Positions 16,502-30,708 of a stretch of DNA of 64,000 nt are shown piece after piece (position 1 is the stretch's first letter; every line of letters begins with the position of its first letter). Location: positions 7,970,501 through 8,034,500 of the forward strand of contig NZ_AP018448.1 in NCBI RefSeq assembly GCF_030294945.1, read 5' to 3'. Position numbers and translations under genes: made by a program. This stretch comes from Streptomyces graminofaciens. Its GTDB lineage: Bacteria; Actinomycetota; Actinomycetes; Streptomycetales; Streptomycetaceae. The notes beneath the pieces were generated by a model. That model saw nothing but the letters and a program-made list of their open reading frames with translations, was not told the DNA's origin and searched no databases.

Positions 16502-16789
16502 ATGACGGACGCCGTGGGCTCCATCGACACGCCTGATGCTCAGGACGAGGTGCCCGAGGACAAGAAGAAGACCCGCAAGGGCGGCAAGCGCGCCAAGAAG
16601 GGTCCGTTCAAGCGCCTCGGTATCTTCTACCGCCAGATCGTCGCGGAACTCCGCAAGGTCGTCTGGCCCACTCGTTCCCAGCTGACGACGTACACGACGG
16701 TCGTCATCGTCTTCGTCGTCATCATGATCGGTCTGGTGACTGTGATTGACTTCGGACTCGACAAGGCTGCCAAGTACGTCTTTGGCTGA
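16502..16789 (+). CDS. secE: Preprotein translocase subunit SecE
   Basis: A 95-residue single-span SecE. A basic linker ([14 protein letters not shown]) precedes the conserved [20 protein letters not shown] amphipathic helix, and one membrane segment follows (about 65-87, [19 protein letters not shown]). It clamps SecY in the translocon. It lies 76 bases before nusG and is expected to be co-transcribed with it. Confidence 0.96.
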   Translation: MTDAVGSIDTPDAQDEVPEDKKKTRKGGKRAKKGPFKRLGIFYRQIVAELRKVVWPTRSQLTTYTTVVIVFVVIMIGLVTVIDFGLDKAAKYVFG

Positions 16790-16865
16790 GCCGACAGCGA
16801 AGGGCGCCGTTCCCGGCGCCCCTTTCGCGTGTTCCACCCATATGTATCCAGGAAGAAGCAGCCAC

Positions 16866-17684
16866 GTGTCTGACCCGAACCTGAACGACGCCATCGAGCC
16901 GGACGAGTCCGTCGAAGACGAGCTCGACACGGTCGAGGGCACGGACACAGAGGACACCGACGAACTCGTTGAGGTCGACGAGATCGACGAGGACGAGGCT
17001 GCCGACGAGGACGCGGAAGAGGACGAGCCCGCCGAGGCGGAGGCCGAGGAAGAGCCCGCCGAGCCGGTCGACCCCGTCGAGGCCCTTCGTGAGGAACTGC
17101 GTTCCCTGCCCGGCGAGTGGTACGTCATCCACACGTACGCCGGTTACGAGAACCGTGTGAAGACCAACCTGGAGCAGCGCGCCGTCTCGCTGAACGTCGA
17201 GGACTTCATCTTCCAGGCCGAGGTGCCGCAGGAAGAGGTCGCCCAGATCAAGAACGGCGAGCGCAAGACCATCCGGCAGAACAAGCTCCCCGGCTATGTG
17301 CTGGTGCGCATGGACCTGACGAACGAGTCCTGGGGCGTCGTCCGTAACACGCCCGGCGTCACCGGCTTCGTGGGCAACGCCTACGACCCCTACCCGCTGA
17401 CCCTGGACGAGATCGTCAAGATGCTCGCCCCGGAGGCCGAGGAGAAGGCCGCCCGCGAGGCCGCCGAGGCCGAGGGCAAGCCGGCTCCGGCCCGCAAGGT
17501 CGAGGTCCAGGTGCTGGACTTCGAGGTCGGCGACTCGGTCACCGTCACCGACGGCCCGTTCGCCACGCTCCAGGCGACCATCAACGAGATCAACGCGGAC
17601 TCGAAGAAGGTCAAGGGTCTCGTGGAGATCTTCGGCCGCGAGACGCCGGTCGAGCTGTCGTTCGACCAGATCCAGAAGAACTAG
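16866..17684 (+). CDS. nusG: Transcription termination/antitermination factor NusG
   Basis: The 272-residue protein has an acidic Asp/Glu-rich N-terminal extension of about 75 residues, the NGN domain that binds RNA polymerase ([19 protein letters not shown] to [11 protein letters not shown]), and a C-terminal KOW domain ([19 protein letters not shown]). The extension is common in Streptomyces and absent from E. coli NusG. The GTG at 16866 has AGGAAG about 10 bases upstream. Confidence 0.96.
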   Translation: MSDPNLNDAIEPDESVEDELDTVEGTDTEDTDELVEVDEIDEDEAADEDAEEDEPAEAEAEEEPAEPVDPVEALREELRSLPGEWYVIHTYAGYENRVKTNLEQRAVSLNVEDFIFQAEVPQEEVAQIKNGERKTIRQNKLPGYVLVRMDLTNESWGVVRNTPGVTGFVGNAYDPYPLTLDEIVKMLAPEAEEKAAREAAEAEGKPAPARKVEVQVLDFEVGDSVTVTDGPFATLQATINEINADSKKVKGLVEIFGRETPVELSFDQIQKN

Positions 17685-17717
17685 CCGCCAGCCGGTTCGT
17701 ACTGGGCCCATCGCTTC

Positions 17718-17766
17718 CGAGCAGGTCAGGTCGGCTTTCGCAGCCGGTCTGACCTGCTCGGTTTTT
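17718..17766 (+). terminator. Intrinsic terminator between nusG and rplK
   Basis: CGAGCAGGTCAG pairs perfectly with CTGACCTGCTCG, enclosing a loop with its own short pairing, and a GGTTTTT tract follows. It separates secE-nusG from rplKA, so rplK probably has its own promoter or depends on readthrough. Confidence 0.88.
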
Positions 17767-17862
17767 GGCCGCGCATCTATACCCGTTATCGTTGTGCGGT
17801 ATGCCTTCATCTGGCCGCGAACCGGGTGAGGGCGCACCCAACCCGAAAGGACCCGGAGAGCA

Positions 17863-18297
17863 ATGCCTCCCAAGAAGAAGAAGGTCACGGGGCTCATCAA
17901 GCTCCAGATCAACGCCGGTGCGGCGAACCCGGCCCCGCCGGTCGGTCCGGCGCTGGGTCAGCACGGCGTCAACATCATGGAGTTCTGCAAGGCCTACAAC
18001 GCCGCGACCGAGTCGCAGCGTGGCTGGGTGATCCCGGTGGAGATCACGGTCTACGAGGACCGCTCCTTCACCTTCATCACCAAGACGCCGCCGGCCGCGA
18101 AGATGATCCTCAAGGCCGCTGGTGTCGAGAAGGGCTCCGGCGAGCCGCACAAGACCAAGGTCGCCAAGATCACCGAGGCGCAGGTCCGCGAGATCGCCAC
18201 CACCAAGCTGCCCGACCTCAACGCCAACGACCTGGACGCCGCCGCGAAGATCATCGCCGGTACCGCGCGTTCCATGGGCATCACGGTCGAGGGCTGA
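17863..18297 (+). CDS. rplK: 50S ribosomal protein L11
   Basis: A 144-residue L11 with the N-terminal L12-stalk domain ([20 protein letters not shown]) and the C-terminal 23S rRNA-binding domain ([18 protein letters not shown]). It forms the GTPase-associated centre and is the thiostrepton site with 23S rRNA. CGGAGAG precedes the ATG. Confidence 0.97.
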
Positions 18298-18407
18298 ACC
18301 CCAGCTTCGTAGAAACCCTGCGGCGGTGATCCTCTGATCGCCCGTCGCACGTGGCAGGGCCTGCTCGGCCCGTACCACGACTCCTTTCAGAACACACAGG
18401 AGCAGTT

Positions 18408-19133
18408 GTGAGCAAGCGCAGCAAGGCTCTCCGCGCTGCGGACGCCAAGGTCGACCGGGACAAGCTCTACGCCCCGCTCGAGGCCGTCCGTCTCGCCAAG
18501 GAGACCTCCACGACCAAGTTCGACGGCACCGTCGAGGTCGCCTTCCGTCTGGGTGTCGACCCGCGCAAGGCCGACCAGATGGTCCGTGGCACCGTGAACC
18601 TCCCGCACGGCACCGGTAAGACCGCCCGGGTCCTGGTCTTCGCGACCGGTGACCGTGCCGAGGCCGCGACCGCCGCGGGCGCCGACATCGTCGGCTCCGA
18701 CGAACTCATCGACGAGGTGGCGAAGGGCCGTCTGGACTTCGACGCCGTCGTCGCCACCCCGGACCTCATGGGCAAGGTCGGCCGCCTCGGCCGTGTGCTC
18801 GGTCCCCGTGGTCTCATGCCGAACCCCAAGACCGGCACCGTGACCCCCGATGTCGTGAAGGCCGTCAACGACATCAAGGGCGGCAAGATCGAGTTCCGCG
18901 TCGACAAGCACTCGAACCTGCACTTCATCATCGGCAAGACGTCGTTCGACGACACCAAGCTGGTGGAGAACTACGCCGCGGCGCTGGAGGAGATCCTCCG
19001 TCTGAAGCCGTCGGCCGCCAAGGGTCGCTACATCAAGAAGGCCGCGATCAGCACCACGATCGGCCCCGGCATTCCGGTCGACTCCAACCGCACCCGCAAC
19101 CTCCTCGTCGAGGAGGACCCGGCCGCCGTCTGA
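18408..19133 (+). CDS. rplA: 50S ribosomal protein L1
   Basis: A 241-residue L1 starting at GTG with CAGGAGCAG upstream. It includes [40 protein letters not shown] and [16 protein letters not shown]1 binds 23S rRNA and often represses its own mRNA; the 110-base rplK-rplA gap could hold such a site, though I see no clear copy of it. Confidence 0.97.
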   Translation: MSKRSKALRAADAKVDRDKLYAPLEAVRLAKETSTTKFDGTVEVAFRLGVDPRKADQMVRGTVNLPHGTGKTARVLVFATGDRAEAATAAGADIVGSDELIDEVAKGRLDFDAVVATPDLMGKVGRLGRVLGPRGLMPNPKTGTVTPDVVKAVNDIKGGKIEFRVDKHSNLHFIIGKTSFDDTKLVENYAAALEEILRLKPSAAKGRYIKKAAISTTIGPGIPVDSNRTRNLLVEEDPAAV

Positions 19134-19179
19134 GCCCCGCGCTCACCCCGGCAGCCGCGTCACGCACGCGTTTGAGAGA

Positions 19180-19220
19180 CGAGCCCCGCAACCTTTCGAG
19201 GTGCGGGGCTCGTCCTTTTT
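19180..19220 (+). terminator. Intrinsic terminator after rplKA
   Basis: CGAGCCCCGC pairs with GCGGGGCTCG around a 13-base loop and is followed by TCCTTTTT, a U-rich tract. Confidence 0.9.
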
Positions 19221-19329
19221 GGGCAGGGGCCTTGTCTTATGGGCATACGAATGCCCTTTTGGGCATACGACTGTCAGTGCCCTGCGCTAGCGTGCGGAGC
19301 ACGGCAATCTCCATGGGGGTGGGGGACGG

Positions 19330-20208
19330 ATGAACAGCACGAGCATGTGCCGTACGGTCCTGTCGATCGCGGCGGTGACCGCGCTGGCGGGGACGGCGGC
19401 CTGCAGCTCCTCCGACTCGGGCGGGGGCGACGAGGGGATCCGCTCCGGGGGCGATCTCCTCGCGGCGCTGCGGCTGGCGGACAAGTCCACGAGTGACGCC
19501 GACTCGGCGAAGATCGAGTCCACGGCCACCATGGGCGAGCTGATGTCCATGAGGTCGGACGGCGCGCTCGACTGGGCCGACGGCCTCCAGGGCACCATGA
19601 CGATCACGTACACCGGCGGCCAGGCGGCCGAGCAGATGAGCCAGCTGGGCATCACCTCCACGGAGGCCCGCTATCTGCCCGACGCCTACTACGCGAACAT
19701 GGGCGACACCTTCGCCGAGCAGTACGAGGGCAAGCACTGGATCAGGTACGCGTACGACGACCTGGAGAACTCCGCCGGTGCCTCGGGCGCGTACATCAAG
19801 GACATCTTCAAGAACGTCACGCCGAACCAGTCGGTGAAGCTCCTGCTGGCCTCCGGGGACGTCGAGAAGGTCGGCGAGAGCAAGGTCCGGGGCGAGAACA
19901 CCACGCACTACTCGGGCACGGTGGACGTCGCCGACCTCGCTGAGCAGAACTCCAACCTCGGCGAGGAGAAGCGCGCCGAGCTCCAGAAGCAGCTGGAGCA
20001 GGCCGGCATCACCACGGAGACCATCGACCTCTGGATCAACGAGGACGACCTGCTGGTGAAGAAGGTCGAGAAGGGCGAGACGGCGAACGGCACGCTCTCC
20101 TCGACGGTCTACTACAGCGACTACGGCGTGGAGGTGTCCCCCAAGGAGCCACCGGCCACCGACACCGTCGACTTCGCCGAGCTGATGAAGGACCTGCCGG
20201 CCGGCTGA
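19330..20208 (+). CDS. Secreted lipoprotein (LppX/LolA-like candidate)
   Basis: The 292-residue protein has a lipoprotein signal ending LAGTAAC followed by a Ser/Gly/Asp linker. The mature domain has the features of the Streptomyces LolA/LppX-like lipoprotein group: AKIESTATMGELMSM, VRGENTTHYSGTVDVADLA and IDLWINEDDLLVKKV. These proteins are thought to bind lipids or sense the envelope, but no role is proven here. GGGGGACGG lies directly before the ATG. The next gene is a paralogue, and both sit between rplA and rplJ as in other streptomycetes. Confidence 0.85.
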   Translation: MNSTSMCRTVLSIAAVTALAGTAACSSSDSGGGDEGIRSGGDLLAALRLADKSTSDADSAKIESTATMGELMSMRSDGALDWADGLQGTMTITYTGGQAAEQMSQLGITSTEARYLPDAYYANMGDTFAEQYEGKHWIRYAYDDLENSAGASGAYIKDIFKNVTPNQSVKLLLASGDVEKVGESKVRGENTTHYSGTVDVADLAEQNSNLGEEKRAELQKQLEQAGITTETIDLWINEDDLLVKKVEKGETANGTLSSTVYYSDYGVEVSPKEPPATDTVDFAELMKDLPAG

Positions 20209-20289
20209 AACCGCGGGACAGCCCGGTCCGGGCGCGGCTAGGGTCCCCTTCGGCCCACAGGGGTGGGTCGCCTGATACTGGGGGGACAC

Positions 20290-21225
20290 ATGAGGTTTTC
20301 CGCGCTCGGTTCGACACGCCGCAGAGCAATCGGCGTCGCCGCCGCGGCCGCGCTGCTCGGTGGCGGGGTCACCGGCTGCGGTACGGAGGCCGAGGCGGAG
20401 CCGGAGGCGTCGAAGTCGGCCTCAGCCGGGGCCGGGTCCCTGGCCCCGGCTGAGGCCGTGGCCCGGGCGGCGGAGAAGACGGCGGACATCACCTCCCTCC
20501 GCTATCGGGTGACCGGCACACTGCCCGAGCACGGCAAGGTGCGGGCCGAGGCGTCCATGGGCGTGCAGCCGTCCGTGCTGCGTATGGAGCTGACCGGGCT
20601 GGGGGACAGCGAGGACAAGCCCCTGGAGGTCCGGTTCGTCGACGGGGCCATCTACGCCCGGGGGGACACGGCAGTCCTCGGCGACACCACCGGGAGGCGC
20701 TGGGTCACGGCCGAGCCCGCCGCATGGGGCGGCCTCAGCGTGGACAACCAGTCCTACCGCGTCCTGCCCCGACAGCTGGAGGGCAGCCCGCTCACGCAGT
20801 CCACGCTCCTGACCGGGGCCAAGGACGTGACGAAGACCGGCACCGAGACCGTGGACGGCACCCGGACCACCCACTACCAGGGCACGGTCACGGGCAAGGG
20901 GCTGAGAGCAACCCAGGGGGCCGCCAAGGACAAGAGGAACCGGCAGCTCTCGATCAACAACTTCGACCAGTTCATGGCCCTGGGCCTGAAGGTCGGGAGC
21001 GCGCTCGCCATGGATCTGTGGGTCGACGAGGACGGCCGGGCCAAGCAGTTCCGGATGCGGGGAGAGACCAGTGCGCTGGACAGCGAGGGGCGTTGGGTCG
21101 ACACCGGTCCCCTCGACATGACCGTCACCTTCCTGGACGTCGACCCGTCGGTGACCGTCGAGCCCCCGGCGGCCGGTGACACCGTGGACCTCGGCGCGCT
21201 CGTGGACGCGCGCGGAGCCGGCTGA
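20290..21225 (+). CDS. Secreted lipoprotein (paralogue of preceding gene)
   Basis: The 311-residue lipoprotein has the signal ending GGGVTGCGTEAE, an Ala/Glu/Ser linker, and a mature domain with the same motif series as its neighbour: TRTTHYQGTVTGKGL, then AMDLWVDEDGRAKQF. The ATG at 20290 follows GGGGGGA by 4 bases. It lies 81 bases after its paralogue and the pair may be co-transcribed. The function is unknown. Confidence 0.85.
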   Translation: MRFSALGSTRRRAIGVAAAAALLGGGVTGCGTEAEAEPEASKSASAGAGSLAPAEAVARAAEKTADITSLRYRVTGTLPEHGKVRAEASMGVQPSVLRMELTGLGDSEDKPLEVRFVDGAIYARGDTAVLGDTTGRRWVTAEPAAWGGLSVDNQSYRVLPRQLEGSPLTQSTLLTGAKDVTKTGTETVDGTRTTHYQGTVTGKGLRATQGAAKDKRNRQLSINNFDQFMALGLKVGSALAMDLWVDEDGRAKQFRMRGETSALDSEGRWVDTGPLDMTVTFLDVDPSVTVEPPAAGDTVDLGALVDARGAG

Positions 21226-21247
21226 GCGGTGGCCCCCGGGAGCGGAT

Positions 21248-21277
21248 TTGCTTGACGGCGATTCGGTCCCGTACTCT
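21248..21277 (+). promoter_or_regulatory. Candidate rplJ promoter
   Basis: TTGCTT (21248-21253) and TACTCT (21272-21277) are spaced 18 bases apart, 242 bases before the rplJ start. An overlapping TTGACG at 21252 is an alternative -35 with short spacing. Confidence 0.5.
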
Positions 21278-21432
21278 TCCGAAGAAGCCAAAGACCGCTG
21301 GTCGTTGCCGTGCGCTTGCAAGAGGGTGCGGTGGCCGAAGGATCCGCTGAACTGCGGACGACCCGCGCAGGTGACTGTGGAAGTTGCTCCTGGTCCGGTT
21401 CCGTTTCCGTATGGAATTCGTCCGGTCGAGCT

Positions 21433-21467
21433 ACGCCCCGAGCGCCTGCGCCGGGGCGTTTCGTTTT
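21433..21467 (+). promoter_or_regulatory. rplJ leader with terminator-like hairpin
   Basis: Within the long leader, ACGCCCCG pairs with CGGGGCGT and is followed by TTCGTTTT, which looks like an intrinsic terminator placed 52 bases before rplJ. L10 leaders in many bacteria bind the L10-L12 complex and regulate rplJL; this hairpin could be the readout. The upstream leader (21280-21430) has GC-rich stems but no single dominant fold that I can define by eye. Confidence 0.55.
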
Positions 21468-21518
21468 GTCCAGCCCCTTCTGAGCGGTCCTCATCACCCG
21501 GAAGGAGGCCGACGCTCT

Positions 21519-22049
21519 ATGGCAAGGCCCGACAAGGCTGCCGCGGTGGCCGAGCTCACGGAGCAGTTCCGTAGCTCGAATGCCGCCGTGCTGACCGAGT
21601 ACCGGGGTCTCACCGTGGCGCAGCTCAAGACGCTGCGTCGTTCGCTCGGTGAGAACGCCCAGTACGCCGTGGTGAAGAACACGCTGACCAAGATTGCGGC
21701 CAACGAGGCCGGGATCTCGACGCTCGACGACCTGTTCAACGGTCCGACGGCGGTCGCCTTCATCACCGGTGACCCGGTGGAGTCGGCGAAGGGTCTTCGT
21801 GACTTCGCCAAGGACAACCCGAACCTCGTCATCAAGGGCGGTGTCCTTGACGGCAAGGCGCTGTCCGCCGACGAGATCAAGAAGCTTGCGGACCTCGAGT
21901 CCCGCGAGGTTCTGCTCTCCAAGCTGGCGGGTGCCTTCAAGGGCAAGCAGTCCCAGACTGCTCAGCTCTTCCAGGCGCTTCCCTCGAAGCTCGTCCGCAC
22001 CGTGGACGCTCTTCGCGCCAAGCGGGACGAGCAGGGCGGTGCCGAGTAA
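21519..22049 (+). CDS. rplJ: 50S ribosomal protein L10
   Basis: A 176-residue L10 that anchors the L12 stalk. It has an N-terminal 23S-binding domain ([30 protein letters not shown]) and a C-terminal helix that binds L12 dimers. The ATG at 21519 follows a strong GGAAGGAGG. Confidence 0.97.
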   Translation: MARPDKAAAVAELTEQFRSSNAAVLTEYRGLTVAQLKTLRRSLGENAQYAVVKNTLTKIAANEAGISTLDDLFNGPTAVAFITGDPVESAKGLRDFAKDNPNLVIKGGVLDGKALSADEIKKLADLESREVLLSKLAGAFKGKQSQTAQLFQALPSKLVRTVDALRAKRDEQGGAE

Positions 22050-22164
22050 CTCGGCTCGCGCATTGATCCACGCCGCCTGAGGCGCGGGTCGTAGCGGGCC
22101 GTATGTACGCCCGCCGTTTCGATACAACCGGCACCTGCCGAAATTAGTGGAAGGATCGCCCATC

Positions 22165-22548
22165 ATGGCGAAGCTGTCTCAGGAAGACCTGCTCGCGCAG
22201 TTCGAGGAGATGACCCTCATCGAGCTCTCCGAGTTCGTGAAGGCGTTCGAGGACAAGTTCGACGTCACCGCCGCCGCCGCGGTCGCCGTTGCCGCCCCGG
22301 GCGCCCCGGGTGCCCCGGCCGAGGCCGTCGAGGAGCAGGACGAGTTCGACGTCATCCTCACCGGTGCCGGCGACAAGAAGATCCAGGTCATCAAGGTCGT
22401 GCGTGAGCTGACCTCCCTGGGTCTGAAGGAGGCCAAGGACCTCGTGGACGGCGCCCCCAAGGCCGTTCTCGAGAAGGTCGCCAAGGACGCCGCGGAGAAG
22501 GCCGCCGAGGCCCTCAAGGGCGCCGGTGCCGCCGTCGAGGTCAAGTAA
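22165..22548 (+). CDS. rplL: 50S ribosomal protein L7/L12
   Basis: A 127-residue stalk protein with an N-terminal dimerisation domain, an Ala/Pro/Gly hinge ([15 protein letters not shown]) and the factor-binding C-terminal domain ([20 protein letters not shown]). The ATG at 22165 follows GGAAGGA. Confidence 0.97.
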   Translation: MAKLSQEDLLAQFEEMTLIELSEFVKAFEDKFDVTAAAAVAVAAPGAPGAPAEAVEEQDEFDVILTGAGDKKIQVIKVVRELTSLGLKEAKDLVDGAPKAVLEKVAKDAAEKAAEALKGAGAAVEVK

Positions 22549-22620
22549 CACCTCTTCGGGTCCGCACGGACTCTCCTGCGCCGTACAGCTCTGAAAGCGG
22601 GGCTGTAACGCAGACGCACT

Positions 22621-22654
22621 GAAGGGCGATCACCCATGTGGGTGGTCGCCCTTC
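22621..22654 (+). terminator. rplL-rpoB intergenic hairpin (attenuator or processing site)
   Basis: GAAGGGCGA and CACCC pair with GGGTG and TCGCCCTTC around an ATGT loop. No U-tract follows. It lies 72 bases after rplL and should let part of the rplJL transcript read into rpoBC. It closely resembles the hairpin after rpoC. Confidence 0.7.
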
Positions 22655-22958
22655 GGCGTTCCGGGACGTCGAGCGACGGCTGCCTTGAACTGTCGGTCGC
22701 GACGAGTATGGTGATCTTCGTTGTGCCTCCGAACACCCCTGATGACCGGCTGCGAGTGACGATCGCGGCACCTGGTTCGGGCATGGGGGCCTTGACGAAC
22801 TGCACGCAGCGCGCAATTCTCAGGACGCGTCGTCACACGGATCCGAATCCGAGGCATGGATCGACGACGAAGAGGGCAGTATCGATGTGCATCGAGGGCG
22901 TGGCTTGCCGCAGTTGTTGAGGAACAACGAGGGTTTCCGAGGGTCCGAAAACCCGAAC

Positions 22959-22987
22959 TGGACATCAGTGTGCCAAGTGGCTACACT
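22959..22987 (+). promoter_or_regulatory. Candidate rpoB promoter
   Basis: TGGACA and TACACT are separated by exactly 17 bases, a near-consensus principal-sigma promoter 166 bases before rpoB. It lies in the 605-base rplL-rpoB gap, whose remaining sequence shows no gene that I can support. Confidence 0.65.
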
Positions 22988-23153
22988 GACCCTTTGCGCT
23001 GCCTGTTAGCTGCCTCCTGCCCGTCACCAGGGGCATGCCCTCGCTCGAGCACCGACGATTGGACCGTCCCTGACTTGGGATTTTCCATCTCTGCGCCCGG
23101 TCGAGGGGGCCGGTACGCGCGTAGTGAGTCCGAGCCCTCGGAAGGACCCCCTC

Positions 23154-26100
23154 TTGGCCGCCTCGCGCAACGCCTCGACCGCGAATACGAACAACGCCGC
23201 CAGCACCGCCCCGCTGCGCATCTCCTTTGCAAAGATCAAGGAGCCCCTCGAGGTTCCGAACCTGCTCGCGCTGCAGACCGAGAGCTTTGACTGGCTGCTC
23301 GGCAACACCGCCTGGCAGAGTCGGGTCGAGGAGGCTCTCGAGAGCGGACAGGACGTCCCCACCAAGTCCGGTCTGGAGGAGATCTTCGAGGAGATCTCCC
23401 CGATCGAGGACTTCTCCGGGTCGATGTCGCTGACCTTCCGCGACCACCGCTTCGAGCCGCCGAAGAACAGCATCGACGAGTGCAAGGAGCGCGACTTCAC
23501 GTACGCCGCCCCGCTCTTCGTCACGGCCGAGTTCACCAATAACGAGACCGGCGAGATCAAGTCCCAGACGGTCTTCATGGGCGACTTCCCGCTCATGACG
23601 CACAAGGGCACCTTCGTCATCAACGGCACCGAGCGTGTCGTGGTGTCGCAGCTGGTCCGCTCGCCCGGTGTCTACTTCGATTCCTCCATCGACAAGACCT
23701 CCGACAAGGACATCTTCTCCGCCAAGGTGATCCCCTCCCGGGGTGCCTGGCTGGAGCTCGAGATCGACAAGCGCGACATGGTCGGTGTGCGTATCGACCG
23801 CAAGCGCAAGCAGTCCGTGACCGTCCTCCTCAAGGCCCTCGGCTGGACCACCGAGCAGATCCTCGAGGAGTTCGGCGAGTACGAGTCCATGCGCGCCACC
23901 CTGGAGAAGGACCACACCCAGGGCCAGGACGACGCGCTGCTCGACATCTACCGCAAGCTGCGTCCGGGCGAGCCCCCCACGCGTGAGGCCGCGCAGACGC
24001 TGCTCGAGAACCTCTACTTCAACCCCAAGCGCTACGACCTCGCGAAGGTCGGCCGCTACAAGGTCAACAAGAAGCTGGGTGCGGAGGCTCCGCTCGACGC
24101 GGGCGTCCTGACCGTCGAGGACGTCATCTCGACGATCAAGTACCTGGTGAAGCTGCACGCGGGTGAGACCGAGACGGTCGCCGACAACGGCCAGACGATC
24201 GTCGTCGAGACCGACGACATCGACCACTTCGGCAACCGTCGTCTGCGCAGCGTCGGCGAGCTCATCCAGAACCAGGTCCGTACGGGTCTGGCGCGTATGG
24301 AGCGTGTCGTCCGCGAGCGCATGACGACTCAGGACGTCGAGGCGATCACGCCGCAGACCCTGATCAACATCCGGCCGGTCGTCGCCTCCATCAAGGAGTT
24401 CTTCGGCACCAGCCAGCTCTCGCAGTTCATGGACCAGAACAACCCGCTGTCGGGTCTGACGCACAAGCGTCGTCTCTCGGCGCTGGGTCCCGGTGGTCTG
24501 TCCCGTGAGCGGGCCGGCTTCGAGGTCCGTGACGTGCACCCGTCCCACTACGGCCGTATGTGCCCGATCGAGACGCCCGAAGGCCCGAACATCGGTCTGA
24601 TCGGTTCGCTCGCCTCCTACGGCCGCGTCAACGCGTTCGGTTTCGTGGAGACGCCGTACCGCAAGGTCGTCGACGGCATCGTCACCGACGAGGTCGACTA
24701 CCTGACGGCCGACGAAGAGGACCGCTTCGTCATCGCGCAGGCCAACGCCACGCTCGACGACGACATGCGCTTCACCGAGAACCGCGTCCTGGTCCGCCGT
24801 CGTGGCGGCGAGGTCGACTACGTCCCCGGTGACGACGTGGACTACATGGACGTCTCGCCGCGCCAGATGGTGTCGGTCGCGACCGCCATGATCCCGTTCC
24901 TCGAGCACGACGACGCCAACCGTGCCCTCATGGGCGCGAACATGATGCGTCAGGCCGTGCCCCTCATCAAGTCCGAGTCCCCGCTCGTCGGCACCGGCAT
25001 GGAGTACCGCTCCGCCGTCGACGCCGGCGACGTGGTCAAGGCCGAGAAGGACGGTGTGGTCCAGGAGGTCTCCGCCGACTACATCACCACGGCCAACGAC
25101 GACGGCACGTACATCACGTACCGCCTGGCCAAGTTCTCCCGGTCCAACCAGGGCACCTCGGTCAACCAGAAGGTCATCGTCAACGAGGGCGACCGGATCA
25201 TCGAGGGCCAGGTCCTCGCCGACGGTCCGGCCACCCAGAACGGCGAGATGGCGCTCGGCAAGAACCTGCTGGTCGCGTTCATGCCGTGGGAGGGTCACAA
25301 CTACGAGGACGCGATCATCCTGTCGCAGCGCCTCGTGCAGGACGACGTCCTCTCCTCGATCCACATCGAGGAGCACGAGGTCGACGCCCGTGACACCAAG
25401 CTCGGCCCCGAGGAGATCACCCGGGACATCCCGAACGTCTCCGAGGAGGTCCTCGCCGACCTCGACGAGCGCGGCATCATCCGTATCGGTGCCGAGGTCA
25501 TCGCCGGTGACATCCTCGTCGGCAAGGTCACGCCCAAGGGTGAGACCGAGCTGACCCCCGAGGAGCGCCTGCTCCGCGCGATCTTCGGTGAGAAGGCCCG
25601 TGAGGTCCGTGACACCTCGCTGAAGGTGCCGCACGGCGAGACCGGCAAGGTCATCGGCGTCCGCGTCTTCGACCGCGAGGAGGGCGACGAGCTTCCCCCC
25701 GGTGTCAACCAGCTGGTGCGCGTGTACGTGGCGCAGAAGCGAAAGATCACCGACGGTGACAAGCTCGCCGGCCGTCACGGCAACAAGGGTGTCATCTCCA
25801 AGATCCTGCCCATCGAGGACATGCCGTTCCTCGAGGACGGGACCCCGGTCGACATCATCCTCAACCCGCTCGGTGTGCCGTCCCGAATGAACCCGGGACA
25901 GGTCCTGGAGATCCACCTCGGCTGGCTCGCCAGCCGCGGCTGGGACGTCTCCGGTCTCGCCGACGACTGGGCGCAGCGTCTGCAGGTCATCGGCGCCGAC
26001 TCCGTCGCCCCCGGCACCAACGTCGCGACCCCGGTCTTCGACGGTGCCCGCGAGGACGAGCTCGCCGGTCTGCTTCAGCACACCATCCCGAACCGCGACG

Positions 26101-26639
26101 GCGAGCGCATGGTGCAGCCGACCGGCAAGGCGAGGCTGTTCGACGGCCGCTCCGGCGAGCCGTTCCCGGACCCGATCTCCATTGGGTACATGTACATCCT
26201 CAAGCTCCACCACCTGGTCGACGACAAGCTGCACGCCCGGTCGACCGGTCCGTACTCGATGATCACCCAGCAGCCGCTGGGTGGTAAGGCCCAGTTCGGT
26301 GGCCAGCGCTTCGGTGAGATGGAGGTGTGGGCGCTGGAGGCTTATGGCGCCGCGTACGCCCTCCAGGAGCTGCTGACCATCAAGTCCGACGACGTCACCG
26401 GCCGTGTGAAGGTCTACGAGGCCATCGTCAAGGGCGAGAACATTCCTGAGCCCGGCATCCCCGAGTCCTTCAAGGTGCTCATCAAGGAGATGCAGTCCCT
26501 GTGCCTCAACGTGGAGGTGCTGTCCTCGGACGGCATGTCCATCGAGATGCGCGACACCGACGAGGACGTCTTCCGCGCTGCGGAGGAGCTTGGCATCGAC
26601 CTGTCCCGGCGTGAGCCGAGCAGCGTCGAAGAGGTCTGA
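23154..26639 (+). CDS. rpoB: RNA polymerase beta subunit
   Basis: The 1161-residue beta subunit starts at a TTG ([13 protein letters not shown]) with GGAAGGA 10 bases upstream. An upstream in-frame ATG at 23124 overlaps the leader and is not used in relatives. Key regions are the rifampicin pocket ([20 protein letters not shown] then SALGPGGL, all wild-type residues), [52 protein letters not shown] [15 protein letters not shown], and the C-terminal [19 protein letters not shown]. With rpoC it forms the catalytic core. Confidence 0.99.
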   Translation: MAASRNASTANTNNAASTAPLRISFAKIKEPLEVPNLLALQTESFDWLLGNTAWQSRVEEALESGQDVPTKSGLEEIFEEISPIEDFSGSMSLTFRDHRFEPPKNSIDECKERDFTYAAPLFVTAEFTNNETGEIKSQTVFMGDFPLMTHKGTFVINGTERVVVSQLVRSPGVYFDSSIDKTSDKDIFSAKVIPSRGAWLELEIDKRDMVGVRIDRKRKQSVTVLLKALGWTTEQILEEFGEYESMRATLEKDHTQGQDDALLDIYRKLRPGEPPTREAAQTLLENLYFNPKRYDLAKVGRYKVNKKLGAEAPLDAGVLTVEDVISTIKYLVKLHAGETETVADNGQTIVVETDDIDHFGNRRLRSVGELIQNQVRTGLARMERVVRERMTTQDVEAITPQTLINIRPVVASIKEFFGTSQLSQFMDQNNPLSGLTHKRRLSALGPGGLSRERAGFEVRDVHPSHYGRMCPIETPEGPNIGLIGSLASYGRVNAFGFVETPYRKVVDGIVTDEVDYLTADEEDRFVIAQANATLDDDMRFTENRVLVRRRGGEVDYVPGDDVDYMDVSPRQMVSVATAMIPFLEHDDANRALMGANMMRQAVPLIKSESPLVGTGMEYRSAVDAGDVVKAEKDGVVQEVSADYITTANDDGTYITYRLAKFSRSNQGTSVNQKVIVNEGDRIIEGQVLADGPATQNGEMALGKNLLVAFMPWEGHNYEDAIILSQRLVQDDVLSSIHIEEHEVDARDTKLGPEEITRDIPNVSEEVLADLDERGIIRIGAEVIAGDILVGKVTPKGETELTPEERLLRAIFGEKAREVRDTSLKVPHGETGKVIGVRVFDREEGDELPPGVNQLVRVYVAQKRKITDGDKLAGRHGNKGVISKILPIEDMPFLEDGTPVDIILNPLGVPSRMNPGQVLEIHLGWLASRGWDVSGLADDWAQRLQVIGADSVAPGTNVATPVFDGAREDELAGLLQHTIPNRDGERMVQPTGKARLFDGRSGEPFPDPISIGYMYILKLHHLVDDKLHARSTGPYSMITQQPLGGKAQFGGQRFGEMEVWALEAYGAAYALQELLTIKSDDVTGRVKVYEAIVKGENIPEPGIPESFKVLIKEMQSLCLNVEVLSSDGMSIEMRDTDEDVFRAAEELGIDLSRREPSSVEEV

Positions 26640-26733
26640 CGGGAGTTCGGAGGCCTTCGCCATGAAGGCCTCCGGCCCCGGGACCCCCGTATCAGACCCC
26701 ATGACTTACAACCCTGAGAGGGATTGACGCATA

Positions 26734-30633
<3,900 letters not shown>

Positions 30634-30647
30634 GGCGTACGTCCACT

Positions 30648-30682
30648 GAAGGGCGGTCACCCCACGGGGGTGGCCGCCCTTC
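30648..30682. terminator. Terminator after rpoC
   Basis: GAAGGGCGG and CACCCC pair with GGGGTG and CCGCCCTTC around a short loop. It differs by only a few bases from the hairpin in front of rpoB and lies between convergent rpoC and the M48 peptidase gene, so it may work in both directions. Confidence 0.8.
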
Positions 30683-30708
30683 GGCGTTGTCGGGCCGGAT
30701 GCTCGGCG

